The notes beneath the pieces were generated by a model. It was not told the DNA's origin and made no database searches. It was given only the letters and a program-made list of their open reading frames with translations. Positions 8,520 through 14,430 of a DNA stretch of 14,430 nt are shown piece by piece; position 1 is the first letter of the stretch, and each line of letters starts with the position of its first letter. The stretch lies in contig VXRS01000173.1 in NCBI GenBank assembly GCA_009838385.1, forward strand, positions 1 through 14,430, in the 5' to 3' direction. The position numbers were made by a program, and so were the translations under genes. This DNA is from Dehalococcoidia bacterium. Its GTDB lineage: Bacteria > Chloroflexota > Dehalococcoidia > Tepidiformales > Tepidiformaceae.

Positions 8520-10022
8520 CTAGTAGGGGACGGTCTCCTTGAACTCGGCGACGGCGTCCCGCAGCTCCTGATCGGTCTCGTCGCTGATGGTGCGCTCGGA
8601 CTCGATGCGGGAGGCGAGGTCAGGCTTGTTGCTGGAGAGGTAGCCGGTGAAGGCAGCCTCGAAATCGGCAATCTTCTCGGTGGGCACGTCATCGAGCAGC
8701 CCGTTGGTGAGGGCGAAGATGACGGCGACCTCCTCGGCCAGGTTCAGGGGCGCGAACTGGGGCTGCTTGAGCACCTCGTTCGCGCGCAGGCCGCGCTCGA
8801 GCTGCCGCTGGGTAGCGGCATCGAGGTCGCTGGTGCCGAACTGGGCGAAGGCCTGAAGCTCGCGGAACTGGGCGTGGTCGAGCTTGAGCCGCCCGGCGAC
8901 GGAGCGCATGGCGCGCGTCTGAGCGGAGCCGCCCACGCGACTCACGGAGAGGCCGACGTTGAGGGCGGGGCGAATGCCCGCGTTGAAGAGGTCCGGCTCC
9001 AAGTAGATCTGGCCATCGGTGATGGAGATGACGTTGGTGGGGATGTAGGCCGAGACGTCGTTGGCCTGGGTCTCGATGATGGGGAGGGCCGTGAGCGAGC
9101 CGCCCGCCTCCAGCTTGGCCGCGCGCTCGAGCAGGCGGCTGTGGAGGTAGAAGACGTCGCCGGGGTACGCCTCGCGCCCGGGAGGACGGCGGAGGAGCAG
9201 CGAAATCTGGCGGTAGGCCCAGGCGTGCTTGCTCAGGTCGTCGTAGATGATGAGCGCGTCGCGCCCGCTTTCCATGATCTCCTCGCCCATGGCGCAACCG
9301 GCGTAGGGAGCGAGGTACTGGAGGGCAGCCGACTCGGAGGCGCCGGCGGCGACGATGATGGTGTGCTCCATGGCGCCGTACTCTTCGAGCTGGCCGAGCA
9401 CCTGGGCGACCTTGCCGGCCTTCTGGCCGATGGCGACGTAGATGCAGACGAGGTCGCCGCCCTTCTGGTTGATGATGGTGTCGAGTGCGATCGCGCTCTT
9501 GCCGGTGGAGCGGTCGCCGATGATGAGCTCGCGCTGGCCGCGGCCGATGGGGATCATCGAGTCGATGGCCTTGATGCCGGTCTGGACGGGCGTATCGACG
9601 CTCTGGCGGAGGGTGACGCCGGGGGCGATGCGCTCGACCGGTCGGGTCTTGGTCGAGCCGATCGGGCCCTTGCCGTCGATGGGGTTCCCGAGGGCATCGA
9701 CGACGCGGCCGATGAGCTCGTCGCCGACGGGCACCTCGATGATGCGGCCGGTGGCGCGCACCTCGTCGCCTTCCTTGATGTCCTCGTAGTCGCCGAGGAC
9801 GACGGCGCTGACTGACTCTTCCTCGAGGTTGAGGGCGAGGCCCATGGTGCCGTTGGGGAACTCCAGCAGCTCGGAGTAGCGAGCGTTCGTGAGGCCGTGG
9901 GCGCGGGCGACGCCGTCGCCGGCCTCGATGACGACACCGACGTCGGTCGCGACGGACGGAGCCTCGAACTGCTCGATCTGCTCGCGGAGGATGGATGCAA
10001 TCTCTTCGGCGCGAACGGCCAT
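8520..10022 (-). CDS. atpA: ATP synthase F1 alpha subunit
   Basis: Alpha forms the F1 hexamer with beta and holds the non-catalytic nucleotide sites. The full-length 500 residues show [14 protein letters not shown] (31-44), the P-loop GDRSTGKS at 169-176 (usually GDRQTGKT), [60 protein letters not shown] (Walker B and following), and [14 protein letters not shown] with the Arg that reaches the catalytic site on beta. The C-terminal helical domain ends in FKETVPY. The ATG at 10022 is preceded by AAGAGGGAA at suitable spacing and lies 27 bases after the atpH stop. Gene order before it (atpH) and after it (atpG) is standard. No abnormal features beyond the Ser substitutions in the P-loop, which should be tolerated. 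Confidence 0.98.
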   Translation of the reverse strand: MAVRAEEIASILREQIEQFEAPSVATDVGVVIEAGDGVARAHGLTNARYSELLEFPNGTMGLALNLEEESVSAVVLGDYEDIKEGDEVRATGRIIEVPVGDELIGRVVDALGNPIDGKGPIGSTKTRPVERIAPGVTLRQSVDTPVQTGIKAIDSMIPIGRGQRELIIGDRSTGKSAIALDTIINQKGGDLVCIYVAIGQKAGKVAQVLGQLEEYGAMEHTIIVAAGASESAALQYLAPYAGCAMGEEIMESGRDALIIYDDLSKHAWAYRQISLLLRRPPGREAYPGDVFYLHSRLLERAAKLEAGGSLTALPIIETQANDVSAYIPTNVISITDGQIYLEPDLFNAGIRPALNVGLSVSRVGGSAQTRAMRSVAGRLKLDHAQFRELQAFAQFGTSDLDAATQRQLERGLRANEVLKQPQFAPLNLAEEVAVIFALTNGLLDDVPTEKIADFEAAFTGYLSSNKPDLASRIESERTISDETDQELRDAVAEFKETVPY

Positions 10023-10049
10023 AGTGGTTCCCTCTTGTGTGGTGCGGCC

Positions 10050-10580
10050 CTAGGCGCCGCTCAGCTCCTGGCGCAGCCGCCGTAGACGGCTGCGCACGCT
10101 GCCATCGATGAGATGGTCGTCGATGCGGAGGACGACGCCACCGATGATGTCGGAATCGACAGCGGCGGTGGCGGTGATCTGCTTCCCCAGAGCCTCGCCC
10201 AGACGCTGCTCCATGGCGGCGACCTGGTCGTCCTGCAAGGGGACGGCAGTGGTGATCTCGGCCTGCGCGAGGCCCTCGTGCTCATCGGCGAGACGGTTGA
10301 AGGCATCCGCGACCTCGCGGGCCTCCAGTGTGCGTCCCTTGGCGATGAGCAGCCTGGCGAGATTCAGCGCGAGTGGCCCCACTTCGAGGGCGCGTTCGGC
10401 GGCTGCCTGGCGTTCGGCGACGGCGACGCGCGGGGCGGCGAACCAGCTCGCGGCGTCCGAGTCCGACAGAACGGCGGCGACATCGTCGAGGTCGGCGCGC
10501 CACTGGGCGATCGCATCGCCATCGCGGGCGATGGCGAAGGCCGCCTGTGCGTAGCGCTTTGCCGCCTGCCTGTCGGCCAT
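10050..10580 (-). CDS. atpH: ATP synthase F1 delta subunit (peripheral stalk)
   Basis: Delta (OSCP homologue) links the top of F1 to the b-subunit stator. The 176 residues are of normal length. The N-terminal six-helix domain starts with AAKRYAQAAFAIARD (residues 5-19), the usual RYAxALFxxA signature, and continues to LLIAKGRTLEAREVADAFNRLADEHEGLAQAEI. The C-terminal domain has the typical LGKQITATAAVDSDIIGGVVLRIDDHLIDGSVRSRLRRLRQEL block. The start ATG directly abuts the atpF stop (TAGATG, no gap), so translation is coupled to atpF. Sequence conservation of this subunit is low in general, but the C-terminal signature and position make the call safe. Confidence 0.96.
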   Translation of the reverse strand: MADRQAAKRYAQAAFAIARDGDAIAQWRADLDDVAAVLSDSDAASWFAAPRVAVAERQAAAERALEVGPLALNLARLLIAKGRTLEAREVADAFNRLADEHEGLAQAEITTAVPLQDDQVAAMEQRLGEALGKQITATAAVDSDIIGGVVLRIDDHLIDGSVRSRLRRLRQELSGA

Positions 10581-11093
10581 CTAGCTGCGCTCCCCGAGGT
10601 CGGACTCGGCCAGGGTCTCTTCGATGATGCGCTGATGGGCATCCTCGTCGAGGGACTGGCGGATGACGCGCTCGGCGGCGGTGACGGTGATCTCGGCGAA
10701 CTCCGCGCGGAGGTCGGCGATGGCACGGTCACGCTCCAACTGGATTTCCTGGACCGAGCGCTCGGCGGCTGCCTCGCGGTCGCGTTCCGCCTGCTGGCGG
10801 GCTTCGTCCTGGATCCGGGCCGCCACCTGCTGGGCGTTGGCCACGATCTCCTGACCCTGTCCGCGGGCCTCGGCAAGCTGGGCCTCGATGCGCTCCTGTG
10901 CGTCGGAGGCTTCGGCGCGCGCCTGTTCGGCGGCGCCGAGGCCCTCGGCGATGCGCTCGCGACGCTGGTCGAGCATGCGCAGGACCGGCTTGTAGAGGGT
11001 GAAGCGCAGGATGAGGAGCAGAACCACGAAGTTCGCGATCTGCGCGATCAACTGCGGCAGATTAATACCGAGAGCGGTGAAAGCCTCGCCCAT
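10581..11093 (-). CDS. atpF: ATP synthase Fo b subunit (stator stalk)
   Basis: The b subunit anchors the stator in the membrane and reaches F1 as a long helix. The 170 residues show a single N-terminal membrane helix (about 12-30, LPQLIAQIANFVVLLLILR) followed by KPVLRMLDQRRERIAEGL, the usual junction. A long, highly charged, Ala/Glu/Gln/Arg-rich coiled coil then runs to about residue 135, with a C-terminal helix that contacts delta. The length is typical (about 156-175). The ATG at 11093 has AAGGGAG about 6 bases upstream. It sits between atpE and atpH as in standard operons. Only one b gene is present, with no b' duplicate. Confidence 0.97.
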   Translation of the reverse strand: MGEAFTALGINLPQLIAQIANFVVLLLILRFTLYKPVLRMLDQRRERIAEGLGAAEQARAEASDAQERIEAQLAEARGQGQEIVANAQQVAARIQDEARQQAERDREAAAERSVQEIQLERDRAIADLRAEFAEITVTAAERVIRQSLDEDAHQRIIEETLAESDLGERS

Positions 11094-11131
11094 CGCGAGC
11101 TCCCTTCTTCCCGATTGGCGTTTCCGCCGGG

Positions 11132-11461
<330 letters not shown>

Positions 11462-12760
11462 CTACTGCCCCGGGGTCCCCTGGGATTCCATGTCGTCGTG
11501 GACGGCTTCGCCTTCGTGGTCGTCGTGCTCCTCGTCGTGGTGCTCAACCGCCATGACGGCGAACACGAGCGTGAGGAGTGCAAAGACCGCGGCCTGGATG
11601 AAGCCGACGAAGAGCTCCAGGCCATAAATGATGTCGACGATGAGGAAGGGCAGCAGGAAGGTGAGCATTAATATGAGCACCTCCCCAGCGAAGATGTTGC
11701 CGAAGAGCCTGAAGGCGAAGCTGACGATGCGGATGAACTCCGAAAGCAGCTCGAGGATTCCGACGAAGAAGGGGATGAAGCCGCTGAAGTTGAAGAACTT
11801 CCCGAGGTAGCTGAAGCCGAGGGTGCGCAGGCCCCAGAACTCGACCATGAAGAACGAGATGAGGGCGAGCGCGATCGTGTTGTTGACGTCGCTGTAGACG
11901 GAGCGGAAGAGCGGGATGATGAGGGCCAGCTTCTGGCCGGGGAAGTCGATGCCGCTCACGACGAGGTCGTCGCCAAGGGCAGCGCTGGGGACGGCGTGCT
12001 TCTCGTTGGCGGGGAGGAGCTTGGGCGCGTCGGGGTCGGCGTTGAGGGCGGCGACGGCCGCCGTAAGCATCTCGGGCGTGACCTCGGCGGGACCGTGGCC
12101 ATCGCCCCCTTCGGCCTCGAAGTCGGTGAAGGTCTCGGCGAGGAAGACGATGTACTTGTCCAGAGCTTCCTCGGCGGGCACGGGGTTCGCGGCTTCCGCG
12201 CCCATCTCGAAGTGGGCGTCGTTGGCGTTGGGCAGGACGAGGCCGATGCCCACGTTGTCGACAAGCCAGCCGGAGGAGTGCGCGATCTCCTCTTCGAACG
12301 GTTCGTGGTGTTCGTGGTGCTCCTCGATGTAGTGGAAGATCTCGACGCCGATGTCCTCGGTCTTGCCGATGGCGTTGAAGAAGGGGAGGAGGCCCATCCA
12401 GTTGGCGAGGAGGATGAAGATGAAGAAGGTGGCGATGACGGGGAAGAAGCGGCGGGCGTTCGCCGAGCCGGCGATGTCCTCCAGCTGACCCATCAGGAAC
12501 TCGATGATCGACTCGACGAAGTTCTGGGCGCCCGTCGGGATGAGCTTCATGGTGCGGGTCGCGAGGAAGCAGCCGACGAGGAGGATGAACATCGCCGCCC
12601 AGGCGGAAATCATCGTGTTGGAGATATTGAGGAAGCCGACCTTGGTGATGACTTCGGCGGGAACGATGATCTCGGGCTGGGGGCCGCGGGCGACGATGAG
12701 GCCAACGACGACCCACGCGAGCGCCGCGATGATGATGAGAGGGAGCCTGAATCTTCTCAC
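11462..12760 (-). CDS. atpB: ATP synthase Fo a subunit with a large loop insertion and His/acidic tail
   Basis: Subunit a carries the two proton half-channels beside the c-ring. The core is intact: MKLIPTGAQNFVESIIEFL, FFIFILLANWMGLLPF (about 112-127), FRSVYSDVNNTIALALI (285-301), the essential Arg R351 in FRLFGNIFAGE, E360 (E. coli E219) and Q389 (E. coli Q252). The protein has 432 residues against 230-280 in most bacteria. The excess is an extra N-terminal hydrophobic segment (5-24), an insertion at about 130-282 between NWMGLLPFF and the PLFRS motif, and a tail at 406-432. The insertion begins with a His/Glu cluster (143-161, including EEHHEHHE); the tail has HHDEEHDDHE. By E. coli topology the insertion faces outside and the tail the cytoplasm. 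The frame is open throughout. The start GTG (12760-12758) overlaps the atpZ stop as GTGA. Confidence 0.95.
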   Translation of the reverse strand: MRRFRLPLIIIAALAWVVVGLIVARGPQPEIIVPAEVITKVGFLNISNTMISAWAAMFILLVGCFLATRTMKLIPTGAQNFVESIIEFLMGQLEDIAGSANARRFFPVIATFFIFILLANWMGLLPFFNAIGKTEDIGVEIFHYIEEHHEHHEPFEEEIAHSSGWLVDNVGIGLVLPNANDAHFEMGAEAANPVPAEEALDKYIVFLAETFTDFEAEGGDGHGPAEVTPEMLTAAVAALNADPDAPKLLPANEKHAVPSAALGDDLVVSGIDFPGQKLALIIPLFRSVYSDVNNTIALALISFFMVEFWGLRTLGFSYLGKFFNFSGFIPFFVGILELLSEFIRIVSFAFRLFGNIFAGEVLILMLTFLLPFLIVDIIYGLELFVGFIQAAVFALLTLVFAVMAVEHHDEEHDDHEGEAVHDDMESQGTPGQ

Positions 12761-13017
12761 TCGCTACCGCCGTTGGCGCCGTTGGCGCCACCGCCAAAGC
12801 GTTTCATGAAGGGGAGAAGCATGCGGATTCCGCCACCGATGGCCAGAGTCAGTCCCAGGACAATCCCCAGGAGGATGAAGAGCGGCTCAAGCCCTGTAAG
12901 GTCATCGAGCCAGAGTCCGAGCACGATTCCCACGACGATGCAGGTGGCGAAATACCAGCCTGCCCCCATGAGGTAAGCGGTTGGCGCTATCCATCCGCCA
13001 CGCTCAGGCTTTGCCAT
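12757..13017 (-). CDS. atpZ: AtpZ/AtpI-type ATP synthase accessory membrane protein
   Basis: This is a small protein (86 residues) at the head of the atp operon with two membrane helices: about 12-35 (AYLMGAGWYFATCIVVGIVLG) and about 44-70 (PLFILLGIVLGLTLAIGGGIRMLL). The Gly-rich first helix followed by WLDDLTG and a second helix matches AtpZ/AtpI proteins, which assist c-ring assembly or Mg2+/Ca2+ supply for the synthase; their exact role is debated. The tail is GGGANGANGG, partly coded by a 9-base tandem repeat (GTTGGCGCC twice). The open frame extends upstream to a TTG at 13068, but that lies inside the predicted promoter and Rex site. I therefore use ATG 13017, which leaves a short leader of about 15 bases and no strong Shine-Dalgarno. 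The stop overlaps the atpB start by 4 bases. Confidence 0.85.
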   Translation of the reverse strand: MAKPERGGWIAPTAYLMGAGWYFATCIVVGIVLGLWLDDLTGLEPLFILLGIVLGLTLAIGGGIRMLLPFMKRFGGGANGANGGSE

Positions 13018-13038
13018 GACCGCGCTCAAACCGCGGGG

Positions 13039-13068
13039 ATCATAGGGTGATTGTGAAGAGATGCGCAA
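13039..13068 (-). promoter_or_regulatory. Predicted promoter of the atp operon
   Basis: On the minus strand, TTGCGC (13068-13063), an 18-base spacer, then TATGAT (13044-13039; 5 of 6 to TATAAT). Transcription would start near 13032, about 15 bases before the atpZ ATG. The downstream genes overlap or are close, so this is the only clear promoter for the 11-gene operon. The -35 and the first part of the spacer are covered by the Rex-like site. Confidence 0.6.
13051..13068. promoter_or_regulatory. Candidate Rex operator in the atp operon promoter
   Basis: TTGTGAAGAGATGCGCAA on the plus strand matches TTGTGAA-N4-TTCACAA at 12 of 14 defined positions (left half 7/7, right half 5/7). Only 862 of the 4^14 possible combinations score this high, so under equal base use about 0.05 would be expected in a window of this length, and fewer in GC-rich DNA. 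It covers the -35 hexamer and adjacent spacer of the atp promoter, a classic repression position. rex is encoded in the same window, and Rex control of atp operons is known in Streptomyces. Confidence 0.7.
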
Positions 13069-13092
13069 GCGGCGATCGGGGCCGCGACACGG

Positions 13093-13626
13093 TTACTTCT
13101 GCGGATCGTCGAACCCGCTGAGATCGAGCCCTTCGATAAAGTCCCTGAACGGCCCGAGGCGCTCCAGCTCGGCGGGATCGACGGGCTTCTCCGGCTCGCG
13201 CTCGACGCCCTCCTGGTCGTCGCCGTCGCGGATGATCTCGCCACCCTGATCGAGGACCGCCTCTTCGGCGTAGATCGGGGAGCCGGTGCGGACGGCGAGG
13301 GAGATGGCGTCGGAGGGACGGGAGTCGATCTCGACGGCGTCGCCGTTCACATCGAGGACGATGCGGGCGTAGTAGGTGTCGCGTGCGAGATCGTTCAGAA
13401 GGATGTACTGCACCTTCCCGCCAAGCTGCTCGATGACGTTGCAGAGCAGGTCGTGAGTCTGGGGGCGGGGCGGGGTGACATCGTGGAGGCGAAGGGAGAT
13501 GCTCTCGGCCTCGTAGGGGCCGATCCAGATGGTGAGGTAGCGATCGGTCTCCTTCTCGCGAAGGATGGCGATGCGCTGGTAGCTGTTCAGCGAGAGACGG
13601 ATGCTCTCGATGCTCATCTCGCGCAT
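13093..13626 (-). CDS. Bifunctional nuclease family (DUF151/BFN) protein
   Basis: This 177-residue protein has a DUF151 domain (about 1-130) followed by an acidic tail. The family is named after a plant protein with DNase and RNase activity; the bacterial role is not well settled. Diagnostic blocks are YLTIWIGPYEAESISLRL, PRPQTHDLL, VIEQLGGKVQ, DTYYARIVL, the highly conserved EIDSRPSDAISLAVRTGSPIYAEEAVL, and then a hydrophilic Glu/Asp/Pro-rich end. No UVR motif is attached. The open frame extends to 14349, but that part overlaps the MFS gene in another frame and is Arg/Pro-rich, so the start is near ATG 13626, or a second ATG three codons later. G-rich sequence upstream could serve as a ribosome site. 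It stands between the MFS gene and the atp operon, has its own predicted promoter and ends 24 bases before the atp -35, so read-through into atp is possible. Confidence 0.87.
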   Translation of the reverse strand: MREMSIESIRLSLNSYQRIAILREKETDRYLTIWIGPYEAESISLRLHDVTPPRPQTHDLLCNVIEQLGGKVQYILLNDLARDTYYARIVLDVNGDAVEIDSRPSDAISLAVRTGSPIYAEEAVLDQGGEIIRDGDDQEGVEREPEKPVDPAELERLGPFRDFIEGLDLSGFDDPQK

Positions 13627-13639
13627 GTCCCACCCCCCG

Positions 13640-13653
13640 CCGGAAGGTTCCGG
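13640..13653. repeat. Inverted repeat in the leader of the nuclease gene
   Basis: CCGGAAGGTTCCGG has two perfect 6-base arms around GG. It lies between the predicted transcription start (about 13660) and the ATG at 13626. It could be an operator for a dimeric regulator or a small mRNA hairpin near the ribosome site. Which one cannot be told from sequence. Confidence 0.4.
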
Positions 13654-13668
13654 CTCGATCGGCTCGAT
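13651..13668. repeat. Tandem 9-base direct repeat
   Basis: CGGCTCGAT occurs twice in a row, from just inside the -10 hexamer of the predicted nuclease promoter to the inverted repeat at 13640-13653, whose last three bases it shares. It may be part of a regulatory site or chance expansion in a short intergenic region. Confidence 0.4.
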
Positions 13669-13696
13669 GATAGGTGGGGGCGGCGAGGGGCGGCAA
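13667..13696 (-). promoter_or_regulatory. Predicted promoter of the DUF151 nuclease gene
   Basis: On the minus strand, TTGCCG (13696-13691), an 18-base spacer, then TATCAT (13672-13667; 5 of 6). The hexamers resemble those at the atp promoter (TTGCGC/TATGAT) and the murA promoter (TTGCGG/CATACT), which lends some mutual support. Expected start near 13660, giving a leader of about 34 bases. Confidence 0.5.
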
Positions 13697-13709
13697 GGCG
13701 CGGCGCCGG

Positions 13710-14430
13710 TCAGGATCGGAGATTGACGACGGTGGCGGCGGCGATGCTGACGGCGAGGATGGCCATGACGGGCTGCACGCCGAGCCAGTCTCCAAGAGCG
13801 CCGGCGCCCAGGACGGGCAGGGAGGCGGCGAGCGCCGCCATCGCCCCCTGCGTCGCGACCACGCGCCCCTGGAGGGCGAGCGGCACGCGGTCGTTGAGGA
13901 CGGTCTGGGCGGCGACGCTCACGTTCGCGTAGGCGAATCCGAGGGGCAACACGATCAGCATCGCAAGCAGCGCACCCCCATCGAAGTCCCCGAGATTGAC
14001 GTCGTCGAGCCAGGCGAAGGCGCCGTAGCCGGCGAGGAAGGTCGCTTCCTCGTTGACGAAGGCGAGGGCGAGCAGCAGGCCCGTGAAGGCGGCAAATCCG
14101 ACGGAGCTGAGAAGGCCGTGCGGAAGGTGGTGCGCCAGCGGCCCGGCGACGCGCAGGCCAACGATGACGCCGATGGCGGCGGGCGTCAGGACAAGGGCGC
14201 CGATTTCGAAGGGAAGCTCGAGGACATCGCGGATGTAGGTCGGGATGAGGCCGCCGAGGATGATGAGCATCATCGTGATGAGGGTGAGCTCGATGGCGGC
14301 CTTGAAGACGGCGGGGTCGCTGCGCATGGCGCGCCAGCCGGCCTGCCACCAGGAAGCACCCTCGGCGCGCTGCGGGGGGATCGCCTCGGGCACGGCGCCG
14401 ATGGCGGCGGCATCGGGGGCGGGGTCGAAC
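13710..14430 (-). CDS. MFS transporter, C-terminal half (partial, runs off the right edge)
   Basis: The frame is open to the window edge. The first internal GTG (14393) is not a likely start, because coding sequence continues upstream (a Pro/Ala-rich linker ending PEAIPPQ). About 239 residues are visible: a cytoplasmic linker, then six hydrophobic segments, among them AAIELTLITMMLIILGGLI, ALVLTPAAIGVIVGL, VGFAAFTGLLLALAFV, LAMLIVLPLGFAYANVSVAAQ, and two near the C-terminus after LALQGRVVATQGA. The NDRVPLALQGRVVA loop and the six-helix bundle are typical of the second half of a 12-helix major facilitator. In position and character it resembles macrolide/drug-efflux-like MFS proteins (MFS_3), but the substrate cannot be assigned. 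It ends with NLRS, 83 bases upstream of the nuclease ATG. Confidence 0.8.
   Translation of the reverse strand, partial: FDPAPDAAAIGAVPEAIPPQRAEGASWWQAGWRAMRSDPAVFKAAIELTLITMMLIILGGLIPTYIRDVLELPFEIGALVLTPAAIGVIVGLRVAGPLAHHLPHGLLSSVGFAAFTGLLLALAFVNEEATFLAGYGAFAWLDDVNLGDFDGGALLAMLIVLPLGFAYANVSVAAQTVLNDRVPLALQGRVVATQGAMAALAASLPVLGAGALGDWLGVQPVMAILAVSIAAATVVNLRS

Noticed and set aside
11900..12370. Frameshift or assembly error explaining the long AtpB
   Set aside because: The frame is open throughout, codon-position GC bias continues, and both flanks are in the same frame with correct core motifs.
12765..12790. Tandem GTTGGCGCC repeat as a regulatory element
   Set aside because: It lies inside the atpZ coding end and simply encodes a Gly-Ala-Asn repeat; only two copies.
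13018..13068. TTG start at 13068 for atpZ
   Set aside because: It would place coding sequence over the -10 and -35 of the operon promoter; residues before Met18 are not family-like.
13069..13085. Hairpin GCGGC-N7-GCCGC after the nuclease stop as an intrinsic terminator
   Set aside because: Only 5 bp and no U-run on the transcribed strand.
13627..14349. Fusion of a long N-terminal region to the DUF151 nuclease
   Set aside because: The extension is Arg/His/Pro-rich shadow of the MFS gene in another frame; the DUF151 domain starts normally near 13626.

Overview
The window is GC-rich bacterial chromosome (about two thirds G+C by eye), densely packed, with clear gene families and no mobile element, CRISPR array, tRNA or rRNA. 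The atpZ-BEFHAG...DC order, the murA-mbl pair beside atpC, the Rex type and the bifunctional nuclease/AtpZ context suggest a monoderm lineage, most likely Chloroflexota (possibly Dehalococcoidia-related). That placement is inference from family resemblance, not from a search.

Layout. Plus strand, 1-953: the last 62 residues of a SelA-like protein, then rex (NADH/NAD+ sensing repressor). Minus strand, 950-3890: a murA-mbl-kinase operon that converges on rex; the two stop codons share one CTAG. Plus strand, 3969-4334: a single small VOC-fold gene, divergent from murA. Minus strand, 4344-13017: a complete F-type ATP synthase operon, atpZ-atpB-atpE-atpF-atpH-atpA-atpG-[HAD phosphatase-crotonase]-atpD-atpC. 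Minus strand, 13093-14430: a DUF151 bifunctional nuclease and the C-terminal half of an MFS transporter that runs off the right edge. The longest stretch without a gene is 124 bases (191-314).

How the genes may work together. The atp operon has one convincing promoter (13039-13068). An 18-bp site matching the Rex operator at 12 of 14 defined positions overlaps its -35 and spacer. A weaker Rex-like site sits just downstream of the rex promoter. With rex in the same window, the simplest reading is a local redox circuit: rex controls itself and the ATP synthase operon according to NADH/NAD+.

Points of most interest: (1) this Rex-atp circuit; (2) two metabolic genes, a beta-phosphoglucomutase-like HAD phosphatase and an atypical crotonase, placed by overlapping stops and starts between atpG and atpD; (3) a 432-residue ATP synthase a subunit with an insertion of about 150 residues, rich in His and Glu, in a loop predicted to face outside, plus a His/Asp/Glu-rich C-terminal tail; (4) a MurA in which the catalytic Lys is Ala and the Cys-loop Cys is Asp, directly followed by an MreB/Mbl whose phosphate-2 loop has lost the conserved Asp and the catalytic Thr. 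Both neighbouring wall genes thus look altered at active-site residues, which suggests a repurposed or decaying module.
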